Assembly: GCA_035771175.1 (NCBI GenBank)
Contig: CM069599.1
Coordinates: 36,643,707-36,707,706 of the forward strand
Direction of reading: 5' to 3'
Length of the DNA: 64,000 bases
Source of the DNA: Paratinospora sagittata
Taxonomy: Eukaryota > Streptophyta > Magnoliopsida > Ranunculales > Menispermaceae
Shown here: one piece after another, positions 46,901 to 58,600 of the stretch
Layout of the letters: each line of letters opens with the position of its first letter
Position numbering within the stretch: position 1 is the first letter of the stretch
Made by a program: the position numbers and the translations under genes
Notes under the pieces: model-generated
Database searches by the model: none
Told to the model about the DNA's origin: nothing
Seen by the model: the letters and a program-made list of their open reading frames with translations, nothing else

Positions 46901-49471
46901 GTGCATGGACATTAAAATACAAATACATTACATTCACAGACATACATTACATGTGTGCAGCAAAGCGTTTACCTTCACAAATGGTGGTTCCCCAGGAGCA
47001 GGAGATCGATACAATGCTCCAGCCAAGGGGCACTTTAGAGGTGGAACTGATGACTTGCTTGCTTTTGAGGGAGCAGGCAGGGCTGGAGCTGAAGAAGGGA
47101 CACTTGCTGGGGCAGAAGCAGCTGCTAGGGGTGCTGGCGGTTTCGATGGAAACATAGCTTGAGGAGGGGGAGAAGGAGGTTGCACCATGACAACAGGAGC
47201 AGGTGCACCTGGTGCCTGTACCAATGCTTCCTTCTTCCTTATTGTGAGTTCACAATCTGATTGCTTTAGTTGCAGCTCCATGATATCTCTTGAATCCACA
47301 AGCCTGCCCATAGAAAGAAACATTAATTCTGAAGAAAATGAATTCCAAATTATCTGCTCAAACATGAAAAAGCATATTCAAAGAAAGGAAAAGAAAAATA
47401 AAATAAAATAACAAAAAAAGGAACTTGAAGTTTAGCAGTTACTTGACAAGGTCCGCCACTTGAGTCATGAATGCTGAGATGGATGCATCATCTATAACAG
47501 CACTTTTTACACCCGTTTCTTCTACTGGCTCATCTTTTTCCCCAGAAGATGGTAACTCCAATTTTTCTTGGGTTACTAGAGCAGAATTTGAAGATTTATC
47601 AGCAGCAACCTTGAATATGGAGAAAAGGTTTAATTGACCCAAAAAGAACAGCTTTAATAAAAGTGAGATCAAAAGAAATTAGAAAATTATGACATGAAGC
47701 TGACCTCATTAAGCTGAGCCTTCACCTTCCAAATGGTGGAATTTTTCCAACTAGGCCTCTGCATAAGAATCGTAACAATATTATAGGGTCAAAGCACAAT
47801 AGATTGCCTGATAAGCTTTCTCACACCCAAGGAAACACAAATTTTGATAGCATTTTAACTCTTTGACTACGTACAACAGTTTAACAAAGAAATAAAAGTT
47901 ATGCCTAACGAAGTGTGTGTCCTCTTGTTCCTCAGTAGTAAAATACACCCCCAATACATTACAATCATGATTTCATCCAGATATGCCATATTGTGACTTC
48001 TTAAAATGAATTTGTGATAGTGCACAAGTAGCATAGATCAACTAAATACTCTGCACAAAAGTATACCACACACAAGTTAGGCAGGATTATCACAAAACCA
48101 ATAAAGCTGGCATACAAGACAGGACATTTTTTGTTCGAACGCATTTGCCATCATAGACTTCTATAGAGGTTTTTCCTCATTATCTCCTAGAGGAAGGAAT
48201 GCTTAACAGAAATTGCAGATTGGTGAGTGTGGAAAACAATCAATTAGGAAATGAAAAAAAAAAAAAAAAATTGTTTCTATTGACTCAAAAAAAGGCATAT
48301 GATAGAGTTAATTTGGTATTGTTTTTACCTTTTTTTTCTATAAAAAAGAATAGAATTGAAAGGCGGCTCTATTGAATACATGGCTGACAGGAGGAAACAA
48401 ATAATGAAAGAATGGAGGCGAAGTACTATATTAATTCTATTTTAGAGAGGCGTTAGAGTATAAGGATAGTTATTGTTAATGAGATAAATTATCTCCAACT
48501 TGAATACTTTGCACCATCATTTGCACCACAATTAATTTTTTTTTGAACAATTACTGCAGAAGCAGTTTTTGCTGTTGCCGGTGAAATACAGAGAAGTAAC
48601 TTCTCAAAATAAGAGTGCGGAGACAGGTCTTATAGACTATGGGTTTGAAGATCAATAAATCCAACACAGAACATACATTTACTAGTCAGCATACAAGAAA
48701 GAATCAGATACCAAGTTGTTAAGGATTTTAGCAAGAAATACCACCAGGAGATGAGAAGATTGTACATTTCTAGAAAGAAAAAAAAAAAAAAGAGAAAAAT
48801 AAATGCTCCTAAACATACAAGGTCTGGACCTGTGGGGTAATTCATGCCTTAAAGGGGAGGATGTAATCTCAAACATAATATGAAAAGAGGCAGTGCGAAA
48901 ATCAATATTCCAAGGAGAGGACATGGCAAAAGATGATTCACACTTGCTGGTCCTCTAATTGCAGCAGGACTAAGAGAATGTGATAATGAAGATAGTTAAT
49001 TTAGATACATGATGGATCTGTGTTGTAATTCCTATCCACATAAAAGCATGGAATTCTTTCTCCTTTTCCCCATTTTTTTTGGAGCAACATGGAAACCATC
49101 ACCGAAATTTTTTTACTTTTTTCGAAAAAACAGGGGATGGAGATGATATAACCATCTCCAGTAACCAGCATGCAATTCATCTCATATGTATAAATATTAC
49201 ACATTGTAGGCATTGCTCCAATAGCACTTGATAAAGGAAGTACCAAATTTTTTGTGATATTAACTGATAATTTTGCTACTTTGTACAAACAACCTGCAAT
49301 AGTCAAAGTGCATGAAGGTTTAAGAAGAAAACTAGTTGCTAAATTCCAGTAATTTAGCAACTAAAAATCAGGAACAGGAGCAAAAATGACTGAGCTTTCA
49401 CAAACCTACCTGCTCATAACAATAGCGCATCCAAAACAAAGAAATCCAAGGTATATCCACAAAGCTACTAC
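40902..49471 (-). CDS. BCCP: BCCP copy B: biotin carboxyl carrier protein gene split by the TPX2-like insertion
   Basis: Exons on the minus strand: probable 49471-49410, then 47758-47705, 47609-47443 and 47303-46973 as in copy A, and the biotin-site exon 40973-40902. That last exon (VGDKVQKGQVVCIIEAMKLV plus NEIE) holds the acceptor lysine in EAMKL; plant BCCPs usually have M where V follows L. It has acceptor CTACAG and donor GAA|GTAAGT. Between exon 4 and this exon lies about 6 kb of TPX2-like sequence plus a truncated exon 4. Phases match (0/0), so skipping that DNA as one large intron would restore the reading frame. The final exon(s) of the biotinyl domain were not found and no transit peptide is recognised. 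Function as plastid acetyl-CoA carboxylase subunit is therefore doubtful. Confidence 0.65.
41012..41443. repeat. Truncated copy of the BCCP exon 4 region (third copy)
   Basis: Matches 19663-20094 and 46827-47258, with differences at 41018, 41175 and 41286. This is the copy still next to the biotin-site exon and so is probably the original location. It is cut at ACAATCT, where the TPX2-like block begins. Confidence 0.92.
41158..41441 (-). pseudogene. BCCP: 5'-truncated BCCP exon 4
   Basis: It encodes CELTIRKKEALVQAPGAP through GEPPFVK and ends at the normal donor AAG|GTAAAC. The first 45-48 nt of the exon and its acceptor are lost to the junction at 41439-41443. It differs from the other two copies by Ser-to-Arg in the Ala/Ser/Pro linker. 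The junction creates TTTCTTTCCTAAG, a plausible new acceptor, but joining from TPX2-like exon a (phase 0) would shift the frame and stop at once. Confidence 0.8.
41482..43799. repeat. Tandem TPX2-like unit, copy 3
   Basis: Block B counterpart of copy 1, with the same short indel state and T marker. Confidence 0.95.
41598..41693 (-). pseudogene. Orphan TPX2-like exon a (block B)
   Basis: Counterpart of the exon at the left end of block A. On the minus strand it is followed by the truncated BCCP exon 4 instead of TPX2-like exon b. Confidence 0.7.
42839..44719 (-). pseudogene. TPX2-like gene fragment B1 (exons a-f), broken
   Basis: Exons a 44719-44624, b 44238-44133, c 43556-43431, d 43364-43305, e 43198-43104 and f 43010-42839. 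It has the same content and defects as A1: TAA in exon d after YRM (43325), missing GT at the exon d end, a/b phase mismatch and no N-terminal exons. Exon b lies in the 0.7-kb spacer that only the inner copy keeps. Confidence 0.75.
44505..46825. repeat. Tandem TPX2-like unit, copy 4
   Basis: Block B counterpart of copy 2, followed by BCCP intron from 46826. It alone carries three clustered differences at 46196, 46328 and 46351. Confidence 0.95.
45865..46582 (-). pseudogene. TPX2-like fragment B2 (exons c-f) with the sense codon in exon d
   Basis: Exons c 46582-46457, d 46390-46331, e 46224-46130 and f 46036-45865. Exon d reads VSEKLNFIEQYRMERERQQK with GAA in place of the TAA found in the other three copies, restoring the family sequence. 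Exon e has Ser where the others have the canonical Leu of KRLRKELVP. The exon d donor is still abnormal (AAAAG|TTAGGT), so read-through would end after KLGGKIEKNIG. Exons a and b are absent and BCCP exon 4 lies upstream in matching phase. Confidence 0.75.
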
Positions 49472-49616
49472 CTACATTTCACGAATAACAGCAAACGATT
49501 CCAAAATTGGCAAAACTCCACTCAAAATCAATTAAAAACACTTAAAACTCACTTGAAGACAACAATCCAAAACCACCAACAGAGCAACAAATCCAACCAA
49601 ACACAACAACAGCAAC

Positions 49617-50652
49617 AAACTAACCTGAAATCTGAAATGCACAGCCTCGTCTAAAGGCGGCTTTTAGAGTTTAAGTTTTTTTTATTTTTTGTTTAAAAGG
49701 GTCATTTTAAAAGGTGACTCTAATAATCGCCTTTTTAAAAAATACTTTTAAATAAAAAAAAAGAAAAGAAATAGATACTCTCGTTACGATAGATTCAAAA
49801 ATTATTTATTTTACAGAACAAATTCTCAAATAAAAAATTATCAAGGTTAATTTTTCAAAAAACTTGTGTTTTACCTATCTATAGTGAGGACAGATCTAGA
49901 GGTACTTAAAAACTTCTTTGTCTAACTATTAAAGGTCTTGGTCATACATATTTAAAACCTTTTAATCTATACCATTTATAATAAATCTATTTGAACCCTA
50001 TTCATTTTGCTAATCTATTAACCAATTAACCCTTTTTTTTTTTTTTTTTTTTTTGAGGTTAGAAATATTAGAGCTCTTGCTTCCACTAGTCCTCGAGCCG
50101 CGGTTTCATACTCAGAATTGTTAGACCAACTTCTCGACTTACCGAATTAAATGTCATATCATCAACCACATTAGTCTGCCTGGCCGTCAAGCGGTGGTGT
50201 CAGCTCAATAGGCCCCAAATGCCTACTCGACAAAAAAATAGTTGACTCGTTAGCAGCAACATGAACCTCAGCTCATACCTCTGAGCAGGCAAGCAAGCTA
50301 TTGACCTGGTATTGACCTATCAACAAACATACATGACGAAAAATCATCAGATCGGCACACCGAGCTAATCAACAAAATCATTATTCAACACGAATAAGGA
50401 TCACACGAGATCCACTACGACAAATTCGAGATTTTATACGAATTCTACGACGACACGCCAGCTAGGCCGAGGACCCTATTTATTATAAATACCCCCTAAC
50501 CCTTCATTAATGAGGTACACAATTAATTACCAAGTCAATGTGATTAATACACTACGGAGCTCTAAACTGACATAAGCACCAACGTCACACCGGTATTCCT
50601 TACGTTAGCCTATTTTTTTCCTTTTCCTCCCCTTTCTAGTCAAATGTCTTAG
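49617..50652. other. Flank of block B; LTR-like sequence at about 50150-50650
   Basis: Poly-T at 50032-50054. 50150-50650 is less AT-rich, with TTTATTATAAATACCCCC (a TATA box) near 50479-50496 and short conserved-looking words typical of a gypsy LTR. The plus-strand gypsy pol fragment follows at once, so this may be an LTR remnant of that or another element. No gene. Confidence 0.4.
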
Positions 50653-51658
50653 GCAACCAAATCATCGTTTCGTGGGACTTTTCAACAGTGCATGATGGCG
50701 ATATTTGCGAATTTGGTAGAGGACATCATGGAGATCTTCATGGATGATTTTTCAGTTTTTGGGTCCTCATTTGTTCATTGTTTATATAACCTCTCCTTTG
50801 TGTTGAAGAGGTGCGAAGAAACGAACCTTGTGCTTAATTGGGAAAAGTGTCACTTCATGGTGCATGAGGGGATTGCTCTTGGACACCGAATTTCGTCCAA
50901 GGGTCTTGAGGTAGACAAGGCAAAGATTGGTAGTATTGAGAAGCTTCCACATCCGAAGAGTGTTAGGAACATAAGGAGTTTCTTGGGGCATGCAGGGTTT
51001 AATAGAAGATTTATGAAGGATTTTCCAAAAATTGCAAAGCCCCTTTGCAACTTACTTGAGAAAGAGAATCCATTTGTGCTTGATGAGCATTGTGAGGAAG
51101 CTTTTGAGTGGATCAAGAAAGCTTTGATATCAGCACCTATCATGGTGATACCAGATTGGAGTGAGTCATTCGAGATCATGTGTGATGCAAGCGATTATGC
51201 AGTTGGAGCGGTTCTTGGGCAGAGGCGAGAAGCCATTTATTATCCGAGTAGGACACTTGATGGGCCTCAACAAAATTACACAACAACCGAGAAGAAATTA
51301 CTAGTAGTGGTCTTCGCTTGTGATAAGTTTAGATCCTACATCATTGGGTCTAAAGCGATTTTCTATACCGACCATGCCGCCATCTGCTACTTATTTGAGA
51401 AGAAGGATGCAAAGCCTTAATTGATTTGATGGGTCCTCTTGCTTCAAGAGTTTGATATGGAGATTAGGGACAAGAAAGGGAGTGAGAATGTAGTAGCGGA
51501 TCACTTATCTCGGTTGCAACTAGATGAGCAAGATGATGGTGTGCCTATTTTAGAAACATTTCATATGGGCTCTTTGCTAACCTTCCTTAGTATGTTGATT
51601 ATGTAAACTACTTGGCTAGTGGTGTCTTACCTCCGGATCTATCTTACGCAAGGAAAAT
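50653..51658 (+). mobile_element. Ty3/gypsy pol fragment (RT C-terminal half, RNase H)
   Basis: It starts within the RT at GTFQQCMMAIF and runs to the early post-RNase H linker ([15 protein letters not shown]). It breaks at 51658, where TGTCACGACCC of another LTR element begins. Gag, protease, the RT N-terminal half and integrase are missing. Confidence 0.8.
50677..51600 (+). pseudogene. Gypsy RT/RNase H pseudogene
   Basis: RT active-site motif FMDD (EIFMDDFSVFG), thumb words ALGHRISSKGLEVDKAKI and SFLGHAGFNRRFMKDF. RNase H residues: FEIMCDASDYAVGAVLG, YTTTEKKLL, FYTDHAA. The frame is open to 51420. There stops replace two conserved Arg of the KPRLIRW-type motif (TAA at 51418 and TGA six bases on), after which the same frame continues with [20 protein letters not shown]. 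Two point stops plus truncation make it dead. Confidence 0.82.
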
Positions 51659-53750
51659 GTCACGACCCAAGATACATGACGTCATGACCAGCACAGAACC
51701 CCGTGTATATCCTCTCTCGATATATATGACATCCTGATAAGCCTTCTAATACACATCATAATCCCAAACACACAACAATAAACACATATGGACATAATCA
51801 AATAATATTACATTCCCAAAATGTAAGCCATAAAAAAAATTTCTAAGTCCACGGTAATCAAAAGTACAAAATAATACTTAACAATGATTACAACCAGTCT
51901 AAGTGTTAAGTATACGTATTAAGTGTTACATAGTACAATGTATCAAAATAAATGCGAAAAAGTACAAACACCTACATCAACCAGAGTTCGGGAAATGCTC
52001 CGCAGCTAAGCCTTTCCCTTCCCCTTCCTATCTGATCTTGAAAAGATAATAGTGAGGGGTGAACTACAGCAAACTCAGTGAATGTTTCCTTCAAGTGGCT
52101 ACATACGTGTGCATTTATGTAAAACATTGCAAGATTCATTAAAATAGTTTAAACAACTAGAATGTAAACGAGGCTACATACATTTTCAATATAAGACCTC
52201 ATGTCATATTCATTCCAAACCCTATTTCAGGTTTAGACGAACTACGGCTATTCCTACCCTTAAAACCCTCTGCAAGGTCAACAACTGGGGATCCCACTAG
52301 ACTTACGGAATTTCTGGAAGGAAACTCCAAATAGGAGACTCAACCCAAATTGTTTTCTCAACTGACTATGATCAAATAATTTTCATGAGATATCAAATCA
52401 TGCATACCATAATAATTAAGCATTTAAAACATTTCTATAATAGAATGCCACACATAGAAGACATAAGTAAAGAAACACTCACAATTGATTGGCTAAGTCT
52501 AGCCAATCCAATTTTCAATCCAAGAAAGTACTAGAAGATCCACGAATCACCTAGAGTATTTCAATCACCAATTTGCCTATGTGGCTTAGTCAAACCATCC
52601 AAGGTCCCTACATATAACACATGGTCCATAAAATACTAAAGATCAGCCAAAGTATGCTAATAACTATGTTCAAACCTAATTCTATAGTCAGTTTGAGATT
52701 CTAGCATGGTCATAGTCATGAGTCAACCCATATTGCTCAATTCAACCATATAATCATCAAATTAGACTAAACCTAACTCAAATTGAATGCCATAGGTTGA
52801 TTCCCATGATCCCAAACACTATAATACAAAGCATTCAATCATATTAAGGGTTAATTAGGCTATTCCTCAAGTCAATTACATCAATTGACTAAGTTCAAGT
52901 TTAAATTCCCAATTTTGCAATACATAACCTAAGGCCGAATTGAACTAAGTCATACCAAATTAACATAGGTTCAAACATTCTAAACCAATGAATCTACTCA
53001 AATTAGTTTCCAATTAGATGATTCCCAAGTCAGTTCGGTAAGTAAATTATAATTTTTACATGTTCTAAGTTGATTTCAATGCAAATGCTACATTGTTGGA
53101 TTAAAGTTTTTTTTTTGCAAAAAAAATGGGTGAATGGTGGAATAAGGCAATGGAAATGGGTTTTATAAACCCATTCCGCATGCCAGAATCACAAGCATCT
53201 AACCCTGAATTTTTCTTTATGTCCAACCACGATAGGTTAGACATAAAAAGGTATGTCTGACCCTATTGGGTCGGACAATGCATTTTTTTTTTTTTTATCT
53301 GGCCTTGATGGGCCAAACATAGGAGATATATTTCACCTATTAGGGTCAGACAAACTTCATTCTATCCTCCCACGAAGGGTTGGATACACCCAATTTGGGC
53401 GCGATTTTCTTGGGTTTTAAAACTCATTTTCACTCATTTTTCTCTTCGATTTTGAATATATTTTTTATAAAAAAAAAATACTTCAAAAGAGTGGAAATAG
53501 TAGAAATGTATGTTTTTTATTCAAAAAATACAAGAAAATGACAAGATTAAAGATTGAGATTAGTTCGAGAGTTGAAGGGTCGAAGTGTTTAGAGTAGAGA
53601 AGGGGAGGGTATAGAAGGGTTTATTAACGTCCTTTTTAGTAATTTCACATGAGAATTTTTTTTGTTTCTTCCATTTTTGATCAAGTGAGTGAATAAAGAG
53701 AAAAAGGATGGTGGATTTAGCTTGACCTATATTGAAATAAATCACTAAGA
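51659..53750 (-). mobile_element. LTR-like element inserted into the gypsy fragment
   Basis: Begins TGTCACGACCCAAG at 51659, the reverse complement of the ...GGGTCGTGACA end of many plant gypsy LTRs. About 350 bp on, the minus strand has CACTGAGTTTGCTGTAGTTC and ACCCCTCACTATTATC, the same motif class as the LTR-like sequence at 31640. No coding domain. The right boundary is unknown; 53560-53745 has only a short frame. Confidence 0.45.
53210..53395. repeat. Array of five short palindromic motifs
   Basis: Related hairpin-like units: GTCCAACCACGATAGGTTAG, GTCTGACCCTATTGGGTCGG, TCTGGCCTTGATGGGCCAAA, CACCTATTAGGGTCAGAC and CCTCCCACGAAGGGTTGGAT. Each has a (G/T)(A/C)CC...GG(T/G)(T/C) stem with a 4-6 nt loop, spaced about 30-50 bp. 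Confidence 0.7.
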
Positions 53751-53754
53751 ACCA

Positions 53755-54165
53755 ACAGGTGGTAGCTCAATTAATTAAGAAACTGAGTATAAGTGGGATT
53801 GAGGACACCTCAATATGCTAAAGCTGGTCAAACGTCAACTAGCGCTTACTCAGATGGTTGGCCCTTTCCCAAATAAGGAGGGTTCAAGTCCTCTACCAAC
53901 AAAATAAATAGATCAACCATGATTGTTAATTTTTTATGGTCTTGTTGTGGGTCTATCACCCTTATTGTTAGTCCTAACGGGTGTAAGTTGTGAGAACTTT
54001 GCCTTCATGCTATCTTTGTCTCTATGGCCCCTAGAGAGCCGCCCAGTCTTTATGCCTACATGTGTCTGTAGAATGATTCATCATGTTGTTAGTAGAATGT
54101 ACTCAAGAAATGAAAATTATTGTAATCTTGTAAACCCTCCTTGCCCCCTCCCTCCAAAAAATTAT
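53755..54165 (+). mobile_element. Possible tRNA-derived SINE
   Basis: GGTGGTAGCTCAATTAATTAAG at 53759 resembles a tRNA A box region and AGGGTTCAAGTCCTC at 53878-53892 a B box. The body ends in T/A-rich sequence after GCCCCTAGAGAGCCGCCC (54027-54044). Spacing between the boxes is longer than in a tRNA and there may be two overlapping box sets. No target duplication was found. Confidence 0.35.
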
Positions 54166-55440
54166 AAAAACAAAAAAACAAAAAAATCCAAAAAGTCAAT
54201 CAAAAACTAAAGAATGCAAAGTGTGAAGGATTGGGCATTACAATTGAAACTAAAGGCCAAGTTTAAGCAAGAAACTTGAGGCTAAATGATACAAACTCAT
54301 TTTCTAAATCTAAAAAAACATAAAATAAAAAGATAATTGGCTCAATTGAGGAGAGCTAAGACCTCTAAATGGTTCATTCGAGAGAACTAAAACCTCCAAT
54401 AGATCAAACATGACTTTTTCAATAATTTTTACATCCCTTTCTCATTGATTCCTTCTCTTTATATAGAAAATTATAGCACCCATAAATCCTAAAAACTAGC
54501 CTATACAAGCCCATGTTCTCTGCACACACAATCCCATTTTCTATACCCACACACCCATGTTCCACAACATAACTATAATTGTTAAAAATTATCCTAACTA
54601 CCTCTATTTATTTAACTAATTAATAAAAATATTATAAAAATATATAAAAAAAAAAATCACCAAAGAGTAAGAGGGTAAAAATTTCAAATTAAGGATGATA
54701 GATTTTCCATAGTAAATAACATAAAATCACACATGCAAATAGTTACGAAAGATATACAACTTTTATTTTTAACATAAATGTTAGCTTAGCCCTTGAGCAA
54801 AATTAAAAAATTAATTCAGGTAACAACCCATGTATAATTGGTAAAAGAGTTTGTTAAGTTGAGTTGCAAATTCTATGAGCTCGAACATTTTCATTGAATA
54901 ACAAATGAAGTCAGTAGATTACCAAAAAATATTGACGAGAAACTACGGCAAAATATTAGTACCATTTAGAAATTTATACAAAAAAAAAAAAAAAAAATTG
55001 ATAGACAAACTGAATTCTAAAAGTGTCACCCATCATTCTAGTCACTTAGATTAACGTAAAATTTTGGCTTACTGGTAAATTAATTTAATATTATTATAAT
55101 AAAAACCTATAAAGACCTAACTATATGATATATCAAATGCGTAAGCCTCCAGACATTTTTTAAGTGGATCAAATCAATAATAGCGCACGTGGAAGGAGAA
55201 AAGTAAAACAATTTAAAAAAAATGATTAGTAGATATACTTTTTGACACATATTTTTAATATTATAAATAAAAATAATTAAATTATTTTAAATTATATAAT
55301 GACACTTTGTGTAACGCAAACATGATGCGATAATGTATTATTATATAATTCAAAATAATTTAATAACATTTATTTATAACATAAAAAAATGTGTAAAAAA
55401 AAAAAATGTACTTCTAACATTTTCTCTAAAAAAATTCTTT
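54166..55440. other. Intergenic; no gene seen
   Basis: AT-rich with A-runs (54172-54182, 54981-54998). No conserved frame. Confidence 0.6.
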
Positions 55441-55690
55441 CACCCGCCAACGTGGCTTCTAAAAAACTAGGCACGTGTTTTTATTGTTTTGACAAGTTAC
55501 TTAAAAGAGTCAGTGCCCAAATAGATCTTAATCACGTCATTTATGAAGCACGTGCGGTTTAACCGTAGTGTATTTATCTGGTGAAGCTCGTGCGCTTTAA
55601 CCATGGTATATTTATCACGTGACACTGCACCGTCCAAATTTGTTTCCCATAGATTGGAAGCGCGTGCTCCTAACTGTCTTGGCCTTCCTA
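55441..55690. promoter_or_regulatory. G-box (CACGTG) cluster with an imperfect direct repeat
   Basis: CACGTG at 55472, 55549 and 55616. 55549-55584 and 55587-55622 are imperfect repeats (CGTGCG(G/C)TTTAACC, then GTATATTTATC...GTGA). G-boxes bind bHLH and bZIP factors in plants, but no gene start is seen within 500 bp on either side. Confidence 0.4.
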
Positions 55691-58600
55691 TTTCCTACTG
55701 CTTTTGTCAATAAACGCTATCTTGTGATCATATAAAAAAATACAAACCAAAAAAAAAAAACAACAACAATTTTTTATAATCTTTAATTTTTTTTAAGGCA
55801 CTTAACATACATACGCATTTCAATATTGTCGTGAATTACCTGGTATAGAAATCGAAAGAAGAAAGAACAAATTAAGGAAGCAAATCAATATTTATTTTTT
55901 TTGGTATTGATTTTTCAGCACTCGATAGATATCTTCATCTTCTTTAGAGCGAAACTATTCATTTTAAATTTAAGAATTTACAAAATCAAAGGCACATCTC
56001 TTAAAAGAGATGAACGAGAGCGGGTTTAAATTTATGATGAGTATTTCAACTGTATCTCGTGATTCGTTCTCTAAATCAGTGAATCAACCTCTTATTGGTA
56101 GCAAATTAATTTAACTTTTAAATTATATCTTAATCAAAATATAATTTTAAATTAAATAATGATCTAAATAAAATAAAATAATAAAATTATGATTAGACTC
56201 AAACACGACTCATTTATATCTTGCATCATTACCCTTTTAAAATTAAAATATTTTTATCATTTTACTAATATTATCAATCTAAAATTTAAAACTGTCCCAC
56301 ATAGTGAAATAGTTTTTAAATCACTTTTTTTTATAAAAAAAAACATAAGTTACAACTTATATATAAAAATGGACCATTTTCTTTTTAGAATATAAAATGG
56401 ACCAACTCGAAGTGCCTTACAATTATTGAAGTCCTTTATTAAAATAAGGTAATTAAGTAGTAGCTTCTTTAGTTGAAGAAGTAGAGTTGAGGTCCAAGTC
56501 TCAAGTTTGAGTTTGAGTGTATTTTTATTTATTATCCAATGTTGAAAGGGTCAGTCTAAATGACTTTATAATACACAAGTCCAAAAAAATTAGTCTTGTC
56601 TAAAAAGGATATACCTTTTAGTTGAAGAATATTTTAATGTCCAAAAACAAATTTGATAATGTATATGTTGAAAGTAGATCCTTTGGTACAAGAACCCTCC
56701 TCGTCCACATGTTTGAACTTTATATATTCCATTAATGTCTCTTCACTTTATTCTAAAATAAGTTAACATTATTTGAATGATTGGGTAGGTGTTTTGCTTT
56801 GCACAAACATGGAAACAGATTCCCTAGAGAGTGGGAGAAATGTCAGGAAATTGAAAGAAAGTTCCATCAAAAATAAAAATAAATAAATAAAAATGAAAGA
56901 ATATTAACTAATCAAAACCACATATTATAACCCAAATTTCCTTATATCAAATGACTGATTTACAAGGCAAGAGGATGGCCACTTGTTAAGAGACATTGGT
57001 AGAGCCAACACCATTTATAATCAGTCCATTTATGTAGGGGCCATTGGCAGCTGTAAAGATTTTAGTCTACCTTCAGACTTTATTCTGACCATACATTTAG
57101 AGAATAATGTCATACTTTTATACACAATCTTTGGGCAAATTTCCTCCCTAGTTTAAATCTTTAATTCTCAACTTATTTGCTTAAAAATTTAATGGGTTGG
57201 TCGGCATGGCCTCCAATTCGATTAATGTCATCACTTATTGTAGGATGGAAAATGATGAAGGCACTCTCTATGTCAAACTTAATTTTAGTGTATTCATATG
57301 TTAAAGACATGTATCGAACACCTAGTTTTTTTAAGAATATATTTACAATACTGAAAGCCATTTAATCTTTCAATTTACAACTTTTTCTTGCCATGAAAGC
57401 AACTTAGATGGAAGGTAATCGAATCAGTTTAGCTATGCGTCTTAAGTCAAGGATTTGGTAAGCACTGATGTCACAATTTAAAAAAAACACTATTAATTAG
57501 AAGTAAGGAAAATACATGGCCAATAATTGTTATAGTTAAGCACTATTGACTCTGAAGAAAAATATACAAAGAGGAAGGTTGAAGAAAATGATATAAAGAG
57601 GAACCAATGAATATTGGAGAATGATTTTTCTGTATGTTGAGAATTGCTTGATTACATGTCTAACATATATATGCTATTCTAGTTACACATATTATAGAAA
57701 GAATGTTAATATCTCTCTATTACAACACCTAGAATAATGCTAAGCCATATATATAAATCTCCTAATTATAGAAAGAATGCTATATACAAATCTCGTAATG
57801 ATATGAAAACATATCATATCAGCATATCAGTGCTTTCAATCACACATAGAGACAAATTCGGCAATAGACTACCACCATTTTTGTGGAATGGGTTCATAAT
57901 AGTAATCAACTAGCAACTTTAATAATATTGCAAATTATTACATCTTTCCATAACATATTGTTAGCAGTTTTGATTTGGCACGGTTATCTTGTCTCTCTCT
58001 CACAAAAAACGCTTATAGTTTATTCTGCTGTGAGCAATAGTAGAGAAAGTAACTTATCCTTCTCAAACTTAAAACTCTCCAAGATCATCTCAATTGTTCT
58101 TTGAAATCAAGTAATTTAGACTGTGGGCATTATACATGTTTATTATAATACTAATTTAAATAATCTGACATGTATTTAAAAATATTTACATAATTTAATG
58201 AATATCTTTATTTTTTAATTTCATTAAAGACATTATTTAAGTTTTTGGGTGTGTGTGGAGTAGCTCACAGGACCAATAAGCCTCATTAATAACATTTCTT
58301 AAATGATATTGTATTATAATAAAAAATTATGTTAAAAAAAGCATTACATTAAAAAAGTCTATTAATTTTCTATAAGAATCTCTTTGAAATATTTTTTCTA
58401 ATATTGTGGTGGGTAACGTAAGGACATTGGTGTGCGCAATTATTGTTGAAGATATGTAGTGTCCTACCAGTTGAAGTATTGTTGATGTATTATTGGTTGG
58501 TAATGTGAGGACATTCTTGCCGGTTTGGCCACGAAGAGGTTTCAAACTATTTTTCGACCAAGTTACAGTAAAAGGATAATTTTTTATTTATTTATTTTAA

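Larger units (their letters stand above)
41439..49616. repeat. Segmental duplication block B (8178 bp)
   Basis: Near-identical to block A. The left edge falls inside BCCP exon 4 sequence with microhomology AATCT. The right edge at AGCAAC continues into AAACTAACCTGAAATC, different from the A flank. Differences from A that I saw: 46196, 46328, 46351, 48841 and 49515. Confidence 0.95.
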
